A stretch of 64,000 nucleotides of DNA from Streptomyces mutabilis (GTDB lineage Bacteria; Actinomycetota; Actinomycetes; Streptomycetales; Streptomycetaceae). This document shows positions 27,393 through 35,450 of the stretch, one piece after another (positions within the stretch are counted from its first letter, which is position 1; every line of letters begins with the position of its first letter). The notes under the pieces were generated by a model. It saw only the letters and a program-made list of their open reading frames with translations, ran no database searches and was not told the DNA's origin. Position numbers and translations under genes: made by a program. The DNA is taken from positions 372,001 to 436,000 of the forward strand of contig NZ_BMTT01000004.1 of NCBI RefSeq assembly GCF_014649815.1, written 5' to 3'.

Positions 27393-28520
27393 GTGTCGTC
27401 CTCCTCCCCCGCCTCCCGCTCCGCCGCCTCCGGCCCCACCCCGATAGCCGGGACGGCCCCCGCCGCCCCGCTCTCCCTGTGCGCCCGCGAGCCCCACGTC
27501 CCCGCGGAGCGCCTGGTCGCCGAGATGGTGCCCCCGCCCCGCTTCGACTCGGTCCGTTTCGGCACGTACATCCCGGACCCGAACCAGCCCAGCCAGAGCG
27601 AGGCCGTCCGGGTCCTGGAGGACTTCGCGACCGGACTGGACGGGAGCCCCGCCGCCACGGGCAGGCGCGGCTTCCTCGGCTTCGGCCGGAGCAAGGCTCC
27701 GAAGGCCCCCGCCGGCCCCCGTGGCGTCTACCTCGACGGCGGCTACGGCGTCGGCAAGACCCACCTGCTGGCCTCCCTGTGGCACGCGACCCCGGCGGAG
27801 CCGGAGCGCAAGGCGTTCGGCACCTTCGTGGAACTGACCAACCTCGTCGGCGCCCTCGGCTTCCAGCAGACCGTGCGGACCCTCTCCGGACACCGCCTCC
27901 TGTGCATCGACGAGTTCGAGCTCGACGACCCCGGCGACACCGTCCTCGTCTCCAGCCTGCTCGGCCGGCTCGTCGAGGCCGGAGTGGCGCTCGCCGCCAC
28001 CTCCAACACGCTGCCGGGCAAGCTCGGCGAGGGCCGCTTCGCCGCCGCCGACTTCCTGCGCGAGATCCAGGGCCTGTCCGCCCACTTCCGCACCCTGCGC
28101 ATCGACGGCGAGGACTACCGTCACCGTGGTCTGCCCGAGGCGCCGGCACCGTACTCCGACGCTCAGGTGACCCGCGCCGCGCAGGCCACCGAGGGCGCCT
28201 CTCTGGACGACTTCCCCGCCCTCCTCGACCACCTCGCCCGCGTCCACCCCAGCCGCTACGGCGCCCTGACCGACGGTGTCGCGGCCGTCTGCCTGACCGG
28301 GGTGCGCCCGGTGCCCGACCAGTCGACGGCGCTGCGCCTCGTCGTCCTCGCCGACCGGCTCTACGACCGCGAGGTGCCCGTCCTGGCGTCCGGTCTGCCC
28401 TTCGACCGGCTCTTCGGCGAGGAGATGCTGGAGGGCGGGTACCGCAAGAAGTACTTCCGGGCGATCTCCCGACTCACCGCACTGGCCCGGGACGCGGCCC
28501 GACTGGTCGACACGCCCTGA
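27393..28520 (+). CDS. zapE: AFG1/ZapE-type ATPase
   Basis: 375 residues. AFG1-like P-loop ATPase: Walker A DGGYGVGKTHLL (~118), Walker B RLLCIDEFELDDPGD (~170), sensor region ATSNTLPGKLGEGR, and the LAF-type end EMLEGGYRKKYFRAISRL. In E. coli ZapE acts at the Z-ring in division; in actinobacteria the role is not established. The start is a GTG at 27393 with no ribosome binding site, but TACCAT stands 8 bp upstream, suggesting a leaderless or nearly leaderless mRNA. Confidence 0.85.
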   Translation: MSSSSPASRSAASGPTPIAGTAPAAPLSLCAREPHVPAERLVAEMVPPPRFDSVRFGTYIPDPNQPSQSEAVRVLEDFATGLDGSPAATGRRGFLGFGRSKAPKAPAGPRGVYLDGGYGVGKTHLLASLWHATPAEPERKAFGTFVELTNLVGALGFQQTVRTLSGHRLLCIDEFELDDPGDTVLVSSLLGRLVEAGVALAATSNTLPGKLGEGRFAAADFLREIQGLSAHFRTLRIDGEDYRHRGLPEAPAPYSDAQVTRAAQATEGASLDDFPALLDHLARVHPSRYGALTDGVAAVCLTGVRPVPDQSTALRLVVLADRLYDREVPVLASGLPFDRLFGEEMLEGGYRKKYFRAISRLTALARDAARLVDTP

Positions 28521-28617
28521 GGAACGATTGGTTCCCGCCAACCCACCCGCCATTTTCAGGCTCTCTTCGTCACGTAACGCCACGTTAACCTTGCAAAGCG
28601 TGCTGCCGGGTTACCGT

Positions 28618-28661
28618 GTCTCTTGACCGTGCATTGACTGTGCATTGACCGGGTCTTGACC
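28618..28661 (-). promoter_or_regulatory. Four 11-bp direct repeats resembling a PHO box
   Basis: On the minus strand, four units of exactly 11 nt follow one another: GGTCAAGACCC, GGTCAATGCAC, AGTCAATGCAC and GGTCAAGAGAC. On the plus strand this appears as TTGAC at 28623, 28634, 28645 and 28656. Streptomyces PhoP binds 11-nt direct repeat units beginning G(G/T)TCA; three of four units match that exactly. The array ends 46 bp before the start of the small secreted protein gene that heads the carbonic anhydrase/SulP run. Confidence 0.5.
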
Positions 28662-28707
28662 ATGTCCCGGCATATACCAGCGGCAGGAAACGCCTGGAAG
28701 GGGGCGC

Positions 28708-29109
28708 ATGTTCCGAGGCACGACGGCCCGGACCGTGGTTCCGATCCTCGCCGCCGTCCTGTTCGCGCTCCTGGTCTTCACTCCCACCGCGCCGTTCGCG
28801 TCCGCGCATACGAGCGGTGATGTCGTGGCCAGAACCCACCTCGGGACGCCCCTTTCCGAAACGGCGGGGCGCCACGAGACCGTCACCTGTCACGAGACCG
28901 AGCGCCCGGGCAACCCGACCACCGCGCCACGCGTCCGCGACCGACACCGTGGCACCGCCGCACCGCAGCCCGACACCCCCCAGCGCACGTTGCTGCGGCA
29001 TGCCGACCCGCTCGTACCGGAACCCGGCGTGTCCGGCCGCGCCGGAGAACACCGGCCGAGAAGCGCGACGGACCGCTCCCCCGCGGCGCTCCAGGTCTTC
29101 CGCTGCTGA
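28708..29109 (+). CDS. Small secreted or membrane-anchored protein of unknown function
   Basis: 133 residues. A short basic start and a hydrophobic helix (VVPILAAVLFALLVFTPTA, ~10-28) ending in FASAHT form a signal peptide or anchor; the rest is polar, Pro/Thr/Arg/His-rich and probably unstructured, with a lone C-terminal Cys. GC-rich third positions support it as a real gene. The ATG follows GAAGGGGG. It lies 76 bp ahead of carbonic anhydrase on the same strand, downstream of the 11-bp repeat array. I recognise no domain. Confidence 0.6.
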   Translation: MFRGTTARTVVPILAAVLFALLVFTPTAPFASAHTSGDVVARTHLGTPLSETAGRHETVTCHETERPGNPTTAPRVRDRHRGTAAPQPDTPQRTLLRHADPLVPEPGVSGRAGEHRPRSATDRSPAALQVFRC

Positions 29110-29185
29110 GATCCCGGCCAGTACCCCAAACTCTGACCTGACCGTCCGACGCGCCCCCACGCGCGCCAGGAGGAACAACCCCATC

Positions 29186-29767
29186 ATGCAGCCCCTCATC
29201 GACAACGCCCGTACGTTCGGACAGCGCCCTGAGGAGTTCGCCGGGCACGCCGAAGGCCAGTCGCCCGAAGTCCTGTTCATCACCTGCTCCGACTCCCGGG
29301 TCGTACCCGCCCTGATCACCGGAGCCCGGCCCGGCCAGCTCTTCGAGCTGCGCACCGCCGGCAACATCGTCCCGCTGTACGGCGCCGGTCACCCCTCCGG
29401 CGAGGCGGCCACCGTCGAGTACGCCGTCGAGGTGCTCGGCGTCACGGACATCGTGGTCTGCGGCCACTCGCACTGCGGAGCCGTCGGCGCACTGGTGCGC
29501 GGGGACGACCTGACCGCCGTACCCGCCGTCCGCGACTGGCTGGCCGCGGCCGCGGACGAACCGAAGCCCTGCGATCCCGCCGACCCGACGGTGGCCGAGG
29601 CCGTCCAGCACCACGTCCTGTCGCAACTGCTGCGGCTGCGCTCCTACCCGTGCGTCGAGCGGCGCCTGACGGAGGGCCGGCTGCGGATGCACGGCTGGTA
29701 CTACGAGGTCCACACCGGTGTCGTACGCGAACACCGGGCGGACACCGACGCGTTCGAGACGCTGTGA
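29186..29767 (+). CDS. Beta-class carbonic anhydrase
   Basis: 193 residues. Interconverts CO2 and bicarbonate with a zinc ion. The beta-class ligands are present: Cys in FITCSDSRVVP (CxDxR, ~34), then His and Cys in VCGHSHCGAVGAL (HxxC, ~92-95). The Asp-Arg dyad is intact. The ATG at 29186 follows AGGAGGA at a slightly long spacing; the frame extends upstream, but the family start is here. It overlaps the SulP transporter gene by 4 bp, implying coupled expression and local bicarbonate supply or use. Confidence 0.93.
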   Translation: MQPLIDNARTFGQRPEEFAGHAEGQSPEVLFITCSDSRVVPALITGARPGQLFELRTAGNIVPLYGAGHPSGEAATVEYAVEVLGVTDIVVCGHSHCGAVGALVRGDDLTAVPAVRDWLAAAADEPKPCDPADPTVAEAVQHHVLSQLLRLRSYPCVERRLTEGRLRMHGWYYEVHTGVVREHRADTDAFETL

Positions 29768-31290
29768 GCGCCGCCATGACCTCGATAGCCGAGAAGACGC
29801 CGGAGAACTCGCCCGGAAACGCAAGGAAGTTCCCGCACCTGCGGCAGGACTTCACCGCCTCGCTCGTCGTGTTCCTGGTCGCCCTCCCGCTCTGCGTGGG
29901 CGTGGCCGTCGCCTCCGGTGTCCCGGCCGAACTCGGCCTGGTCACCGGCATCGTGGGCGGTCTGGTCACCGGTCTCCTGCCCGGCAGCAGCCTGCAGGTG
30001 TCCGGTCCGGCCGCCGGACTGACCGTGCTGGTCTTCGGCGCGGTCGACTCCTACGGACTGGCCGCCCTCGGCGTGATCGTGCTGGCCACCGGACTGATCC
30101 AGCTCGGGATGGGCGCCCTGAAACTGGGGCGCTGGTTCCGGGCCATCTCCCTGTCGGTCGTCGAGGGCATGCTGGCCGGCATCGGCCTCGTGCTCATCGC
30201 GGGCCAGCTCTACTCGGCGGCCGGGCTGGAGGCACCCGCCTCCGGCATCGACAAGCTCACCGGGCTGCCCGGGGCCGCCGCGGACGCGCTGGGCAGCACC
30301 GAGGCGCTGACCTCACTCGCCCTCGGCGCGGGCACCGTCGCGGTGATGGTGCTGTGGAAGCGGCTGCCGAAGCGGGCGCAGACCGTGCCGGGCGCGCTGG
30401 CCGCGGTCGGCCTGGCCACGGCGCTCACGGCCGCGTTCGGGCTGTCGGTGGCGACCGTCGAGGTGAGCGGACTGCTGGACGTGATCCAGCCGCCCGGCGC
30501 CGACGCCTTCGGCGAGCTCGCGAACGTGGGCCTGCTCGGCACCATCGTCGCCTTCACGCTGATCGCCTCGGCGGAGAGCCTGTTCAGCGCCGCGGCGGTG
30601 GACCGGCTGCACAAGGGTCCGCGTACCGAGTACAACAAGGAGCTGATGGCGCAGGGCGCGGGCAACACGGTCTGTGGCCTGCTCGGCGCGCTGCCGATGA
30701 CCGCGGTCATCGTGCGCAGTTCCGCCAACGTCAGCGCGGGCGCGCGCACCAAGGCGTCCCGGGTGATGCACGGTGTGTGGCTGCTGCTGTTCGCGGCGCT
30801 GCTGCCGTCCGTGCTGGCCCTGATCCCGTTGCCCGCGCTGGCGGGCATCCTGGTCCACGCGGGCTGGAAGCTGATCCCGTTCCGCAGCATCGTGCCGCTG
30901 TGGCGCGACCACCGGGGCGAGGCGCTGATCCTCGTGGTCACCGCCGTGTCCATCGTCGCGGTGAACATGTTCGAAGGCGTGCTGATCGGTATCGCCCTGT
31001 CCGTGATCAAGACCGCGTGGGAAGCCTCGCACCTCAAGCTGGAGGTCGTCGACAAGGGCGCCGGACCGATCCAGGCGCACCTGACGGGCAACGCGACCTT
31101 CCTCAGGCTGCCGAAGATCCTGGAGAGCCTGGAGGCGCTGCCGCAGGACCGGCCGGTCGAGCTGGACCTGTCCGGGCTGCACCACCTGGACCACGCCTGC
31201 CGCACCGCGCTGGAGAACTGGGCCGAGCGGCACAGCTCCACCGGCACGGACCCGGTGAAGGTCACGGAACCCGCGAAGGCCGCCGTGTAG
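29764..31290 (+). CDS. SulP family transporter (probable bicarbonate/sulfate)
   Basis: 508 residues. About 10-12 membrane helices with SulP landmarks: DFTASLVVFLVALPLCVGVA, the TM3 segment SGPAAGLTVLVFG, and AESLFSAAAVDRLHKGPRTEYNKELMAQGAGN. The C-terminal region VELDLSGLHHLDHACRTAL is a short, divergent STAS domain. SulP members carry sulfate or bicarbonate; coupling to carbonic anhydrase favours bicarbonate (inference). The start could be the GTG at 29764 (GTGA overlap with the anhydrase stop) or the ATG at 29776. Confidence 0.9.
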   Translation: MSAAMTSIAEKTPENSPGNARKFPHLRQDFTASLVVFLVALPLCVGVAVASGVPAELGLVTGIVGGLVTGLLPGSSLQVSGPAAGLTVLVFGAVDSYGLAALGVIVLATGLIQLGMGALKLGRWFRAISLSVVEGMLAGIGLVLIAGQLYSAAGLEAPASGIDKLTGLPGAAADALGSTEALTSLALGAGTVAVMVLWKRLPKRAQTVPGALAAVGLATALTAAFGLSVATVEVSGLLDVIQPPGADAFGELANVGLLGTIVAFTLIASAESLFSAAAVDRLHKGPRTEYNKELMAQGAGNTVCGLLGALPMTAVIVRSSANVSAGARTKASRVMHGVWLLLFAALLPSVLALIPLPALAGILVHAGWKLIPFRSIVPLWRDHRGEALILVVTAVSIVAVNMFEGVLIGIALSVIKTAWEASHLKLEVVDKGAGPIQAHLTGNATFLRLPKILESLEALPQDRPVELDLSGLHHLDHACRTALENWAERHSSTGTDPVKVTEPAKAAV

Positions 31291-31312
31291 CCCCGCCGGT
31301 CCGTATCGGTGA

Positions 31313-31351
31313 CGGCGCCCGGTCCGGGGCACGGCCTCGGACCGGGCGCCG
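31313..31351 (+). terminator. Strong hairpin after the SulP gene
   Basis: CGGCGCCCGGTCC and GGACCGGGCGCCG are perfect 13-bp arms around a 13-nt loop, 22 bp after the SulP stop codon. Probable terminator of the carbonic anhydrase/SulP transcript. Confidence 0.75.
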
Positions 31352-31370
31352 GTCTGTCCGACACTCGCTC

Positions 31371-31432
31371 GCCGGGCCTGTCACGCCACGCGGCTCGCCG
31401 GGCCTGTCGCGCTACCGAGTGCCGGGCCTATC
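31371..31432 (+). repeat. Three degenerate ~25-bp direct repeats
   Basis: GCCGGGCCTGTC-type units start at 31371, 31397 and 31421 (third reads GCCGGGCCTATC), spaced 26 and 24 bp, between the SulP terminator and the stomatin-like gene. They may be slippage products or part of that gene's promoter region. Confidence 0.5.
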
Positions 31433-31476
31433 GTGACAAGGAGGGACGAAACGGGCCTCTGAGGGAAGGGGTCGTC

Positions 31477-32304
31477 ATGCTCCAGGAGCTGCTGACCGCG
31501 GCCGCCGCCGCCGGAAGCGCGGGGGTCCTCTACGTCGCCTCGGCGGCGCGGGTCGTCAAGCAGTACGAGCGCGGGGTCGTCTTCCGGCTCGGACGCCTGG
31601 CGGGCGAGGTGCGCGAGCCCGGGTTCACGATGGTGGTCCCCTTCGTGGACCGGCTGCACAAGGTGAACATGCAGATCGTCACGCTGCCGGTGCCCGCGCA
31701 GGAGGGCATCACCCGGGACAACGTCACGGTGCGGGTGGACGCGGTCGTGTACTTCAAGGTGGTCGACGCGGCCAACGCGCTCGTCCGGGTGGAGGACTAC
31801 CGGTTCGCCGTCTCGCAGATGGCGCAGACCTCCCTGCGTTCGATCATCGGCAAGAGCGACCTGGACGACCTGCTGTCCGACCGGGAGAAGCTCAACCAGG
31901 GCCTGGAGCTGATGATCGACAGCCCGGCCGTCGGCTGGGGCGTGCAGATCGACCGGGTCGAGATCAAGGACGTGTCCCTGCCGGACACGATGAAGCGCTC
32001 GATGGCCCGGCAGGCCGAGGCGGACCGGGAGCGCCGGGCCCGGGTCATCAACGCCGACGCCGAGCTCCAGGCCTCCAAGGTCCTCGCCGAGGCGGCGCGG
32101 GAGATGTCCGAGACGCCCGCCGCCCTTCAGCTCAGGCTGCTGCAGACCGTCGTCGCGGTCGCCGCCGAGAAGAACTCGACGCTGGTGCTGCCCTTCCCGG
32201 TGGAGCTGCTGCGCTTCCTGGAGGCGGCCCAGAAGGCCCAGGGCCGGCCCGGCGGGACGCAGGAACGGCCCGTCGAGCGCCGTGACCGGCCCGTCGAGCG
32301 GTGA
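31477..32304 (+). CDS. SPFH/stomatin-like (band 7) membrane protein
   Basis: 275 residues. One N-terminal hydrophobic segment (~5-25) anchors an SPFH domain: KQYERGVVFRLGRLAGEVREPG, VPAQEGITRDNVTVRVDAVVYF, and GWGVQIDRVEIKDVSLPDTM. A coiled-coil region rich in Ala/Glu/Arg (QAEADRERRARVINADAE) follows, as in stomatins and prohibitin-like proteins that organise membrane microdomains. No NfeD partner gene is adjacent, which is unusual since stomatins often sit beside nfeD. The ATG follows GAGGGAAGGGG. Confidence 0.9.
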   Translation: MLQELLTAAAAAGSAGVLYVASAARVVKQYERGVVFRLGRLAGEVREPGFTMVVPFVDRLHKVNMQIVTLPVPAQEGITRDNVTVRVDAVVYFKVVDAANALVRVEDYRFAVSQMAQTSLRSIIGKSDLDDLLSDREKLNQGLELMIDSPAVGWGVQIDRVEIKDVSLPDTMKRSMARQAEADRERRARVINADAELQASKVLAEAAREMSETPAALQLRLLQTVVAVAAEKNSTLVLPFPVELLRFLEAAQKAQGRPGGTQERPVERRDRPVER

Positions 32305-32393
32305 CACGTGCGACGCGCGTGGTTCCCGGGAATCACGGCAGGTGATAGAACACGGCGGGTCACAGTCCTGTCCGCCAGCAGGAAGGTCGCCCC

Positions 32394-33776
32394 ATGTCCA
32401 CGTCCAGTCGCGACGCGACCCGTCGTCAGATACTCGCCCGCACCGGTGCCCTCGGTGCGGGCATCGCGTTCACCGGAGCCCTGTCCGAACTCTTCGCCGG
32501 CACCGCCGCCGCGCACTCCCCGGGCCGCACCGGCTACGGCCCCCTGGTCCCCGACCCCGACGGTCTGCTGGACCTGCCCGAGGGATTCCGCTACCGGGTC
32601 CTGTCCCGCGAGGGCGACGAGCTCCGCTCCGGTGAGGGCCCGGTCCCGTCCAACCACGACGGCATGTCGGCCTTCCCGGGCAGACACGGCCGCGTGCACC
32701 TCGTCCGCAACCACGAGAACCGCGCCGACGGCCGGTTCCCCGTCCCCACGGTGGAGGGTCTGACGTACGACCCGGAGGGCAAGGGCGGCTGCACCGCCCT
32801 GAGCCTGGACCACCGCAACCACGTCCGTGACGAACGGGTCGCGATCGCCGGTACGGCCGTGAACTGCGCGGGCGGCCCGACCCCCTGGCACACGTGGCTG
32901 ACCTGCGAGGAGACCGAGGACAAGGCCGGCACCAACGGCTACACCAAGGACCACGGGTTCATCTTCGAGGTCGACCCCGCCGACCCGCACCGCACCGGTG
33001 CGGTGCCGCTGACCGCGATGGGCCGCTTCCAGCACGAGGCGATCGCCGTGGACCCGCGCCGGGGCGTCGTCTACGAGACGGAGGACGCCTTCGAGCGGCC
33101 GTTCGGCCTCTTCTACCGGTTCCTGCCCGAGAAGCCGCTGGGCGGCACGGGCTCGCTGCGGGCGGGCGGCCGGCTCCAGGCGATGCGCGTGCCGGGCGTC
33201 CCCGACCTGTCGTCGATCCAGGAGACGGGCGCCTGCTTCGACGGCATCGAATGGGTCGACGTACCCGACCCGCTGGCCGTCGAGTCCCCCATCCGGTTCC
33301 AGGACTTCGGCCGGGGCGGCATCACGCACGCGCAGAAGCTGGAGGGCTGCTACTGGGGCGGGCGCAGCGTGTACTTCGTGTCGTCCTTCGCCCGCAGCGC
33401 GGAGGGCTCCGCCGCCGACCACTACGGCCAGATCTGGCGCTACGACCCCGAGCGGCGCCGTCTCACCCTGGTGATCGTCTTCGGGCCGGACACCGACGTG
33501 CAGCTGCCGGGCGAGTCCCCGGACAACATCTGTCTCGCCCCCAGCGGCGGCCTGATGGTCTGCGAGGACGGCAACGGCGCCCAGCACGTCTTCGGCGTGA
33601 CCCGGCGCGGCGACGTCTACGCCATGGCCCGCGGCGCCCAGAACATCGGGACCGAGGAGGAGCCCGAGTGGGGTGAGTTCGCCGGGGTCACCTTCTCGCC
33701 CGACGGGGACACGATGTACGTCAACTGCTACAGGCCCGGGACCACGTTCGCGGTGACGGGCCCCTGGCGCAGGTAG
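32394..33776 (+). CDS. PhoX-family (DUF839) Tat-exported protein
   Basis: 460 residues. The N-terminus DATRRQILARTGALGAG is a twin-arginine signal with cleavage near GTAAAHS. The remainder is the PhoX/DUF839 beta-propeller: VRNHENR, GGTAVNCAGGPTPWHTWLTCEE (here AGTAVNCAGG), FQHEAIAVDP, CEDGNG and a closing FSPDGDTMYVN. PhoX enzymes are Ca/Fe-dependent secreted alkaline phosphatases; Streptomyces carries several paralogues, not all proven phosphatases. It precedes the FAD/Rieske gene by 55 bp on the same strand. Confidence 0.85.
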   Translation: MSTSSRDATRRQILARTGALGAGIAFTGALSELFAGTAAAHSPGRTGYGPLVPDPDGLLDLPEGFRYRVLSREGDELRSGEGPVPSNHDGMSAFPGRHGRVHLVRNHENRADGRFPVPTVEGLTYDPEGKGGCTALSLDHRNHVRDERVAIAGTAVNCAGGPTPWHTWLTCEETEDKAGTNGYTKDHGFIFEVDPADPHRTGAVPLTAMGRFQHEAIAVDPRRGVVYETEDAFERPFGLFYRFLPEKPLGGTGSLRAGGRLQAMRVPGVPDLSSIQETGACFDGIEWVDVPDPLAVESPIRFQDFGRGGITHAQKLEGCYWGGRSVYFVSSFARSAEGSAADHYGQIWRYDPERRRLTLVIVFGPDTDVQLPGESPDNICLAPSGGLMVCEDGNGAQHVFGVTRRGDVYAMARGAQNIGTEEEPEWGEFAGVTFSPDGDTMYVNCYRPGTTFAVTGPWRR

Positions 33777-33779
33777 CCG

Positions 33780-33796
33780 CCGGGCGCACCGCCCGG
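33780..33796 (+). terminator. Weak hairpin after the PhoX-family gene
   Basis: CCGGGCG-CAC-CGCCCGG, 7-bp arms, immediately after the PhoX-family stop codon and just before the oxidoreductase start. It could attenuate read-through into the next gene. Confidence 0.3.
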
Positions 33797-33831
33797 GCAC
33801 TGAAGCCCGACCTGTGGGTACCCGGCACCGC

Positions 33832-35355
33832 ATGACGGAGAAAGCACAGGTCAAGGGCTCCTACTGGCTTCAGACGGCACCGGGCGGTGCGCCGCGCCCC
33901 GCCCTCGCGGAGGATCTCGACGTCGACGTCGCCGTGATCGGCGCGGGCGTCGCCGGTCTCAGCACGGCCTGGGAACTGACGCGGGCGGGACGCAGTGTGG
34001 CGGTGCTGGAGGCCGGGCGGGTCGCCGCCGGTGTCACCGGGCACACCAGCGCCAAGCTGACCGCCCTGCACTCGCTGGTCTACGACAAGCTGCGCCGCAC
34101 CCGAGGTCCCGGGGGCGCCCGGCTGTACGCCCGCTCGCAGTCCGAGGCGATCGAGCACGCCGCGGGGATCGTCGAAGAGCTGGGCATCGACTGCGACTGG
34201 GAGACCCGGGACGCGTACACGTACGTCTGCGACGCGGGCCGGGTGGACGAGCTGCGGGCCGAGGCGGCCGCCGCGAGGGAGGCGGGGCTGCCGGCGACGT
34301 TCGAGACGGAGACGGGGCTGCCGTTCCCGGTCGCGGGCGCGGTCAAGGTCACCGGGCAGGTGCAGTTCCACCCGCGCAAGTACCTGCTGGCCCTCGCCGA
34401 GGACCTGGAGGCGCACGGCGGGCGGATCTTCGAGGGCACCACCGTGCACGGTCTGGACGAGGGCGGGCCGTGCCGCGTGTCGACGGAGTCGGGGGCGACG
34501 GTCACCGCGCGGGACGTCGTGGTCGCCACCCACTACCCGATCTTCGACCGGGCTCTGCTGTTCGCCCGTCTCTCCCCGCGCCGCGAGCTGGTCGTCGCCG
34601 GGAGCATCGAGGCGGACCGCGACGTCGACGGCATGTACATCACGCCGGACGACAACACCCGCTCGGTCCGCACGGCGCCCCTGGACGAGGCGGGCCGCCG
34701 ACTGCTCATCGTCACCGGGGAGCACTTCACTCCCGGCACGGGGGACACCCGGGAGCGCTTCGACCGTCTGTCCGCCTGGGCCGGCGAGCACTTCCCCGGC
34801 GTCGACCTCACCTACGCGTGGGCGACCCAGGACATCGACCCGACGGACACCGTGCCGTTGGTCGGCCCGCTGCACCCGGGCGCGAAGCACACCTACGTCG
34901 CCACCGGCTTCGGCGGCTGGGGACTGAGCGGCGGCATGATGGCGGGCCGGCTGCTCACCGCGCAGATCACCGGCGAGGAGTGCCCGTGGAGCGGGCTGTA
35001 CGACCCACGGCGACTGCGCACGGCGGTGCGTGAGGCGCCGTCGTTCTTCAAGACTCAGGCGGAGGTCGCGCGCCACTTCGTCGGCGACCGCCTGCGGCCC
35101 GCCCCGCCCGTGGACGCCCTGCCGCCCGGTGAGGGTGCCCTGGTCCGGGTGGGCGGCGACCGGCTGGCGGTCTACCGGGACGAGGCGGGCGCGCTGCACG
35201 CCGTGTCGTCGCGCTGCACCCACCTCGGCTGCCTGGTCAGCTTCAACGCGGCCGAGCGGGCCTGGGAGTGCCCCTGCCACGGTTCCCGCTTCGACACGGA
35301 CGGCAAGGTGATCCAGGGCCCGGCGACGAAGCCGCTAGAGCGGCGGGACATCTGA
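33832..35355 (+). CDS. FAD-dependent oxidoreductase with C-terminal Rieske [2Fe-2S] domain
   Basis: 507 residues. N-terminal DAO-type flavoprotein: VAVIGAGVAGLSTAWEL (dinucleotide-binding, ~30-48), VLEAGRVAAGVTGHTSAKL, and ATGFGGWGLSGGMMAGR near 350. The C-terminal ~90 residues form a Rieske domain with both ligand pairs, CTHLGC and CPCHGSRF. This architecture occurs widely in soil bacteria and plants' relatives but its substrate is unknown. The ATG at 33832 (MTEKAQVKGSYW) is the likely start; an upstream in-frame GTG at 33814 is possible and neither has a strong ribosome binding site. Cytosolic. Confidence 0.9.
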   Translation: MTEKAQVKGSYWLQTAPGGAPRPALAEDLDVDVAVIGAGVAGLSTAWELTRAGRSVAVLEAGRVAAGVTGHTSAKLTALHSLVYDKLRRTRGPGGARLYARSQSEAIEHAAGIVEELGIDCDWETRDAYTYVCDAGRVDELRAEAAAAREAGLPATFETETGLPFPVAGAVKVTGQVQFHPRKYLLALAEDLEAHGGRIFEGTTVHGLDEGGPCRVSTESGATVTARDVVVATHYPIFDRALLFARLSPRRELVVAGSIEADRDVDGMYITPDDNTRSVRTAPLDEAGRRLLIVTGEHFTPGTGDTRERFDRLSAWAGEHFPGVDLTYAWATQDIDPTDTVPLVGPLHPGAKHTYVATGFGGWGLSGGMMAGRLLTAQITGEECPWSGLYDPRRLRTAVREAPSFFKTQAEVARHFVGDRLRPAPPVDALPPGEGALVRVGGDRLAVYRDEAGALHAVSSRCTHLGCLVSFNAAERAWECPCHGSRFDTDGKVIQGPATKPLERRDI

Positions 35356-35414
35356 CCGGCGCGGCGACGCCTGATCCGGGAGGGTGACGACCCGGGCACG
35401 TCACCACGCATAGT

Positions 35415-35450
35415 CGTACGAACCGAACAACACACTCATACGTTCGTGCG
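35415..35450. promoter_or_regulatory. Imperfect inverted repeat before the deacetylase gene
   Basis: CGTACGAACC (35415-35424) and CGTTCGTGCG (35441-35450) are inverted arms matching at 8 of 10 positions. The right arm directly abuts the GTG start at 35451, so a bound protein would block initiation. The region also contains CATACG, a poor -10. Confidence 0.3.

Noticed and set aside
28623..28678. TTGACC repeats as -35 elements with TATACC (28673-28678) as -10
   Set aside because: Spacings are 11 and 22 bp, neither workable; the regular 11-bp phase fits a protein-binding array better.
32305..32393. Possible PHO box before the PhoX-family gene
   Set aside because: One GGTCACAGTCC-like unit is present, but there is no second unit at 11-bp spacing.
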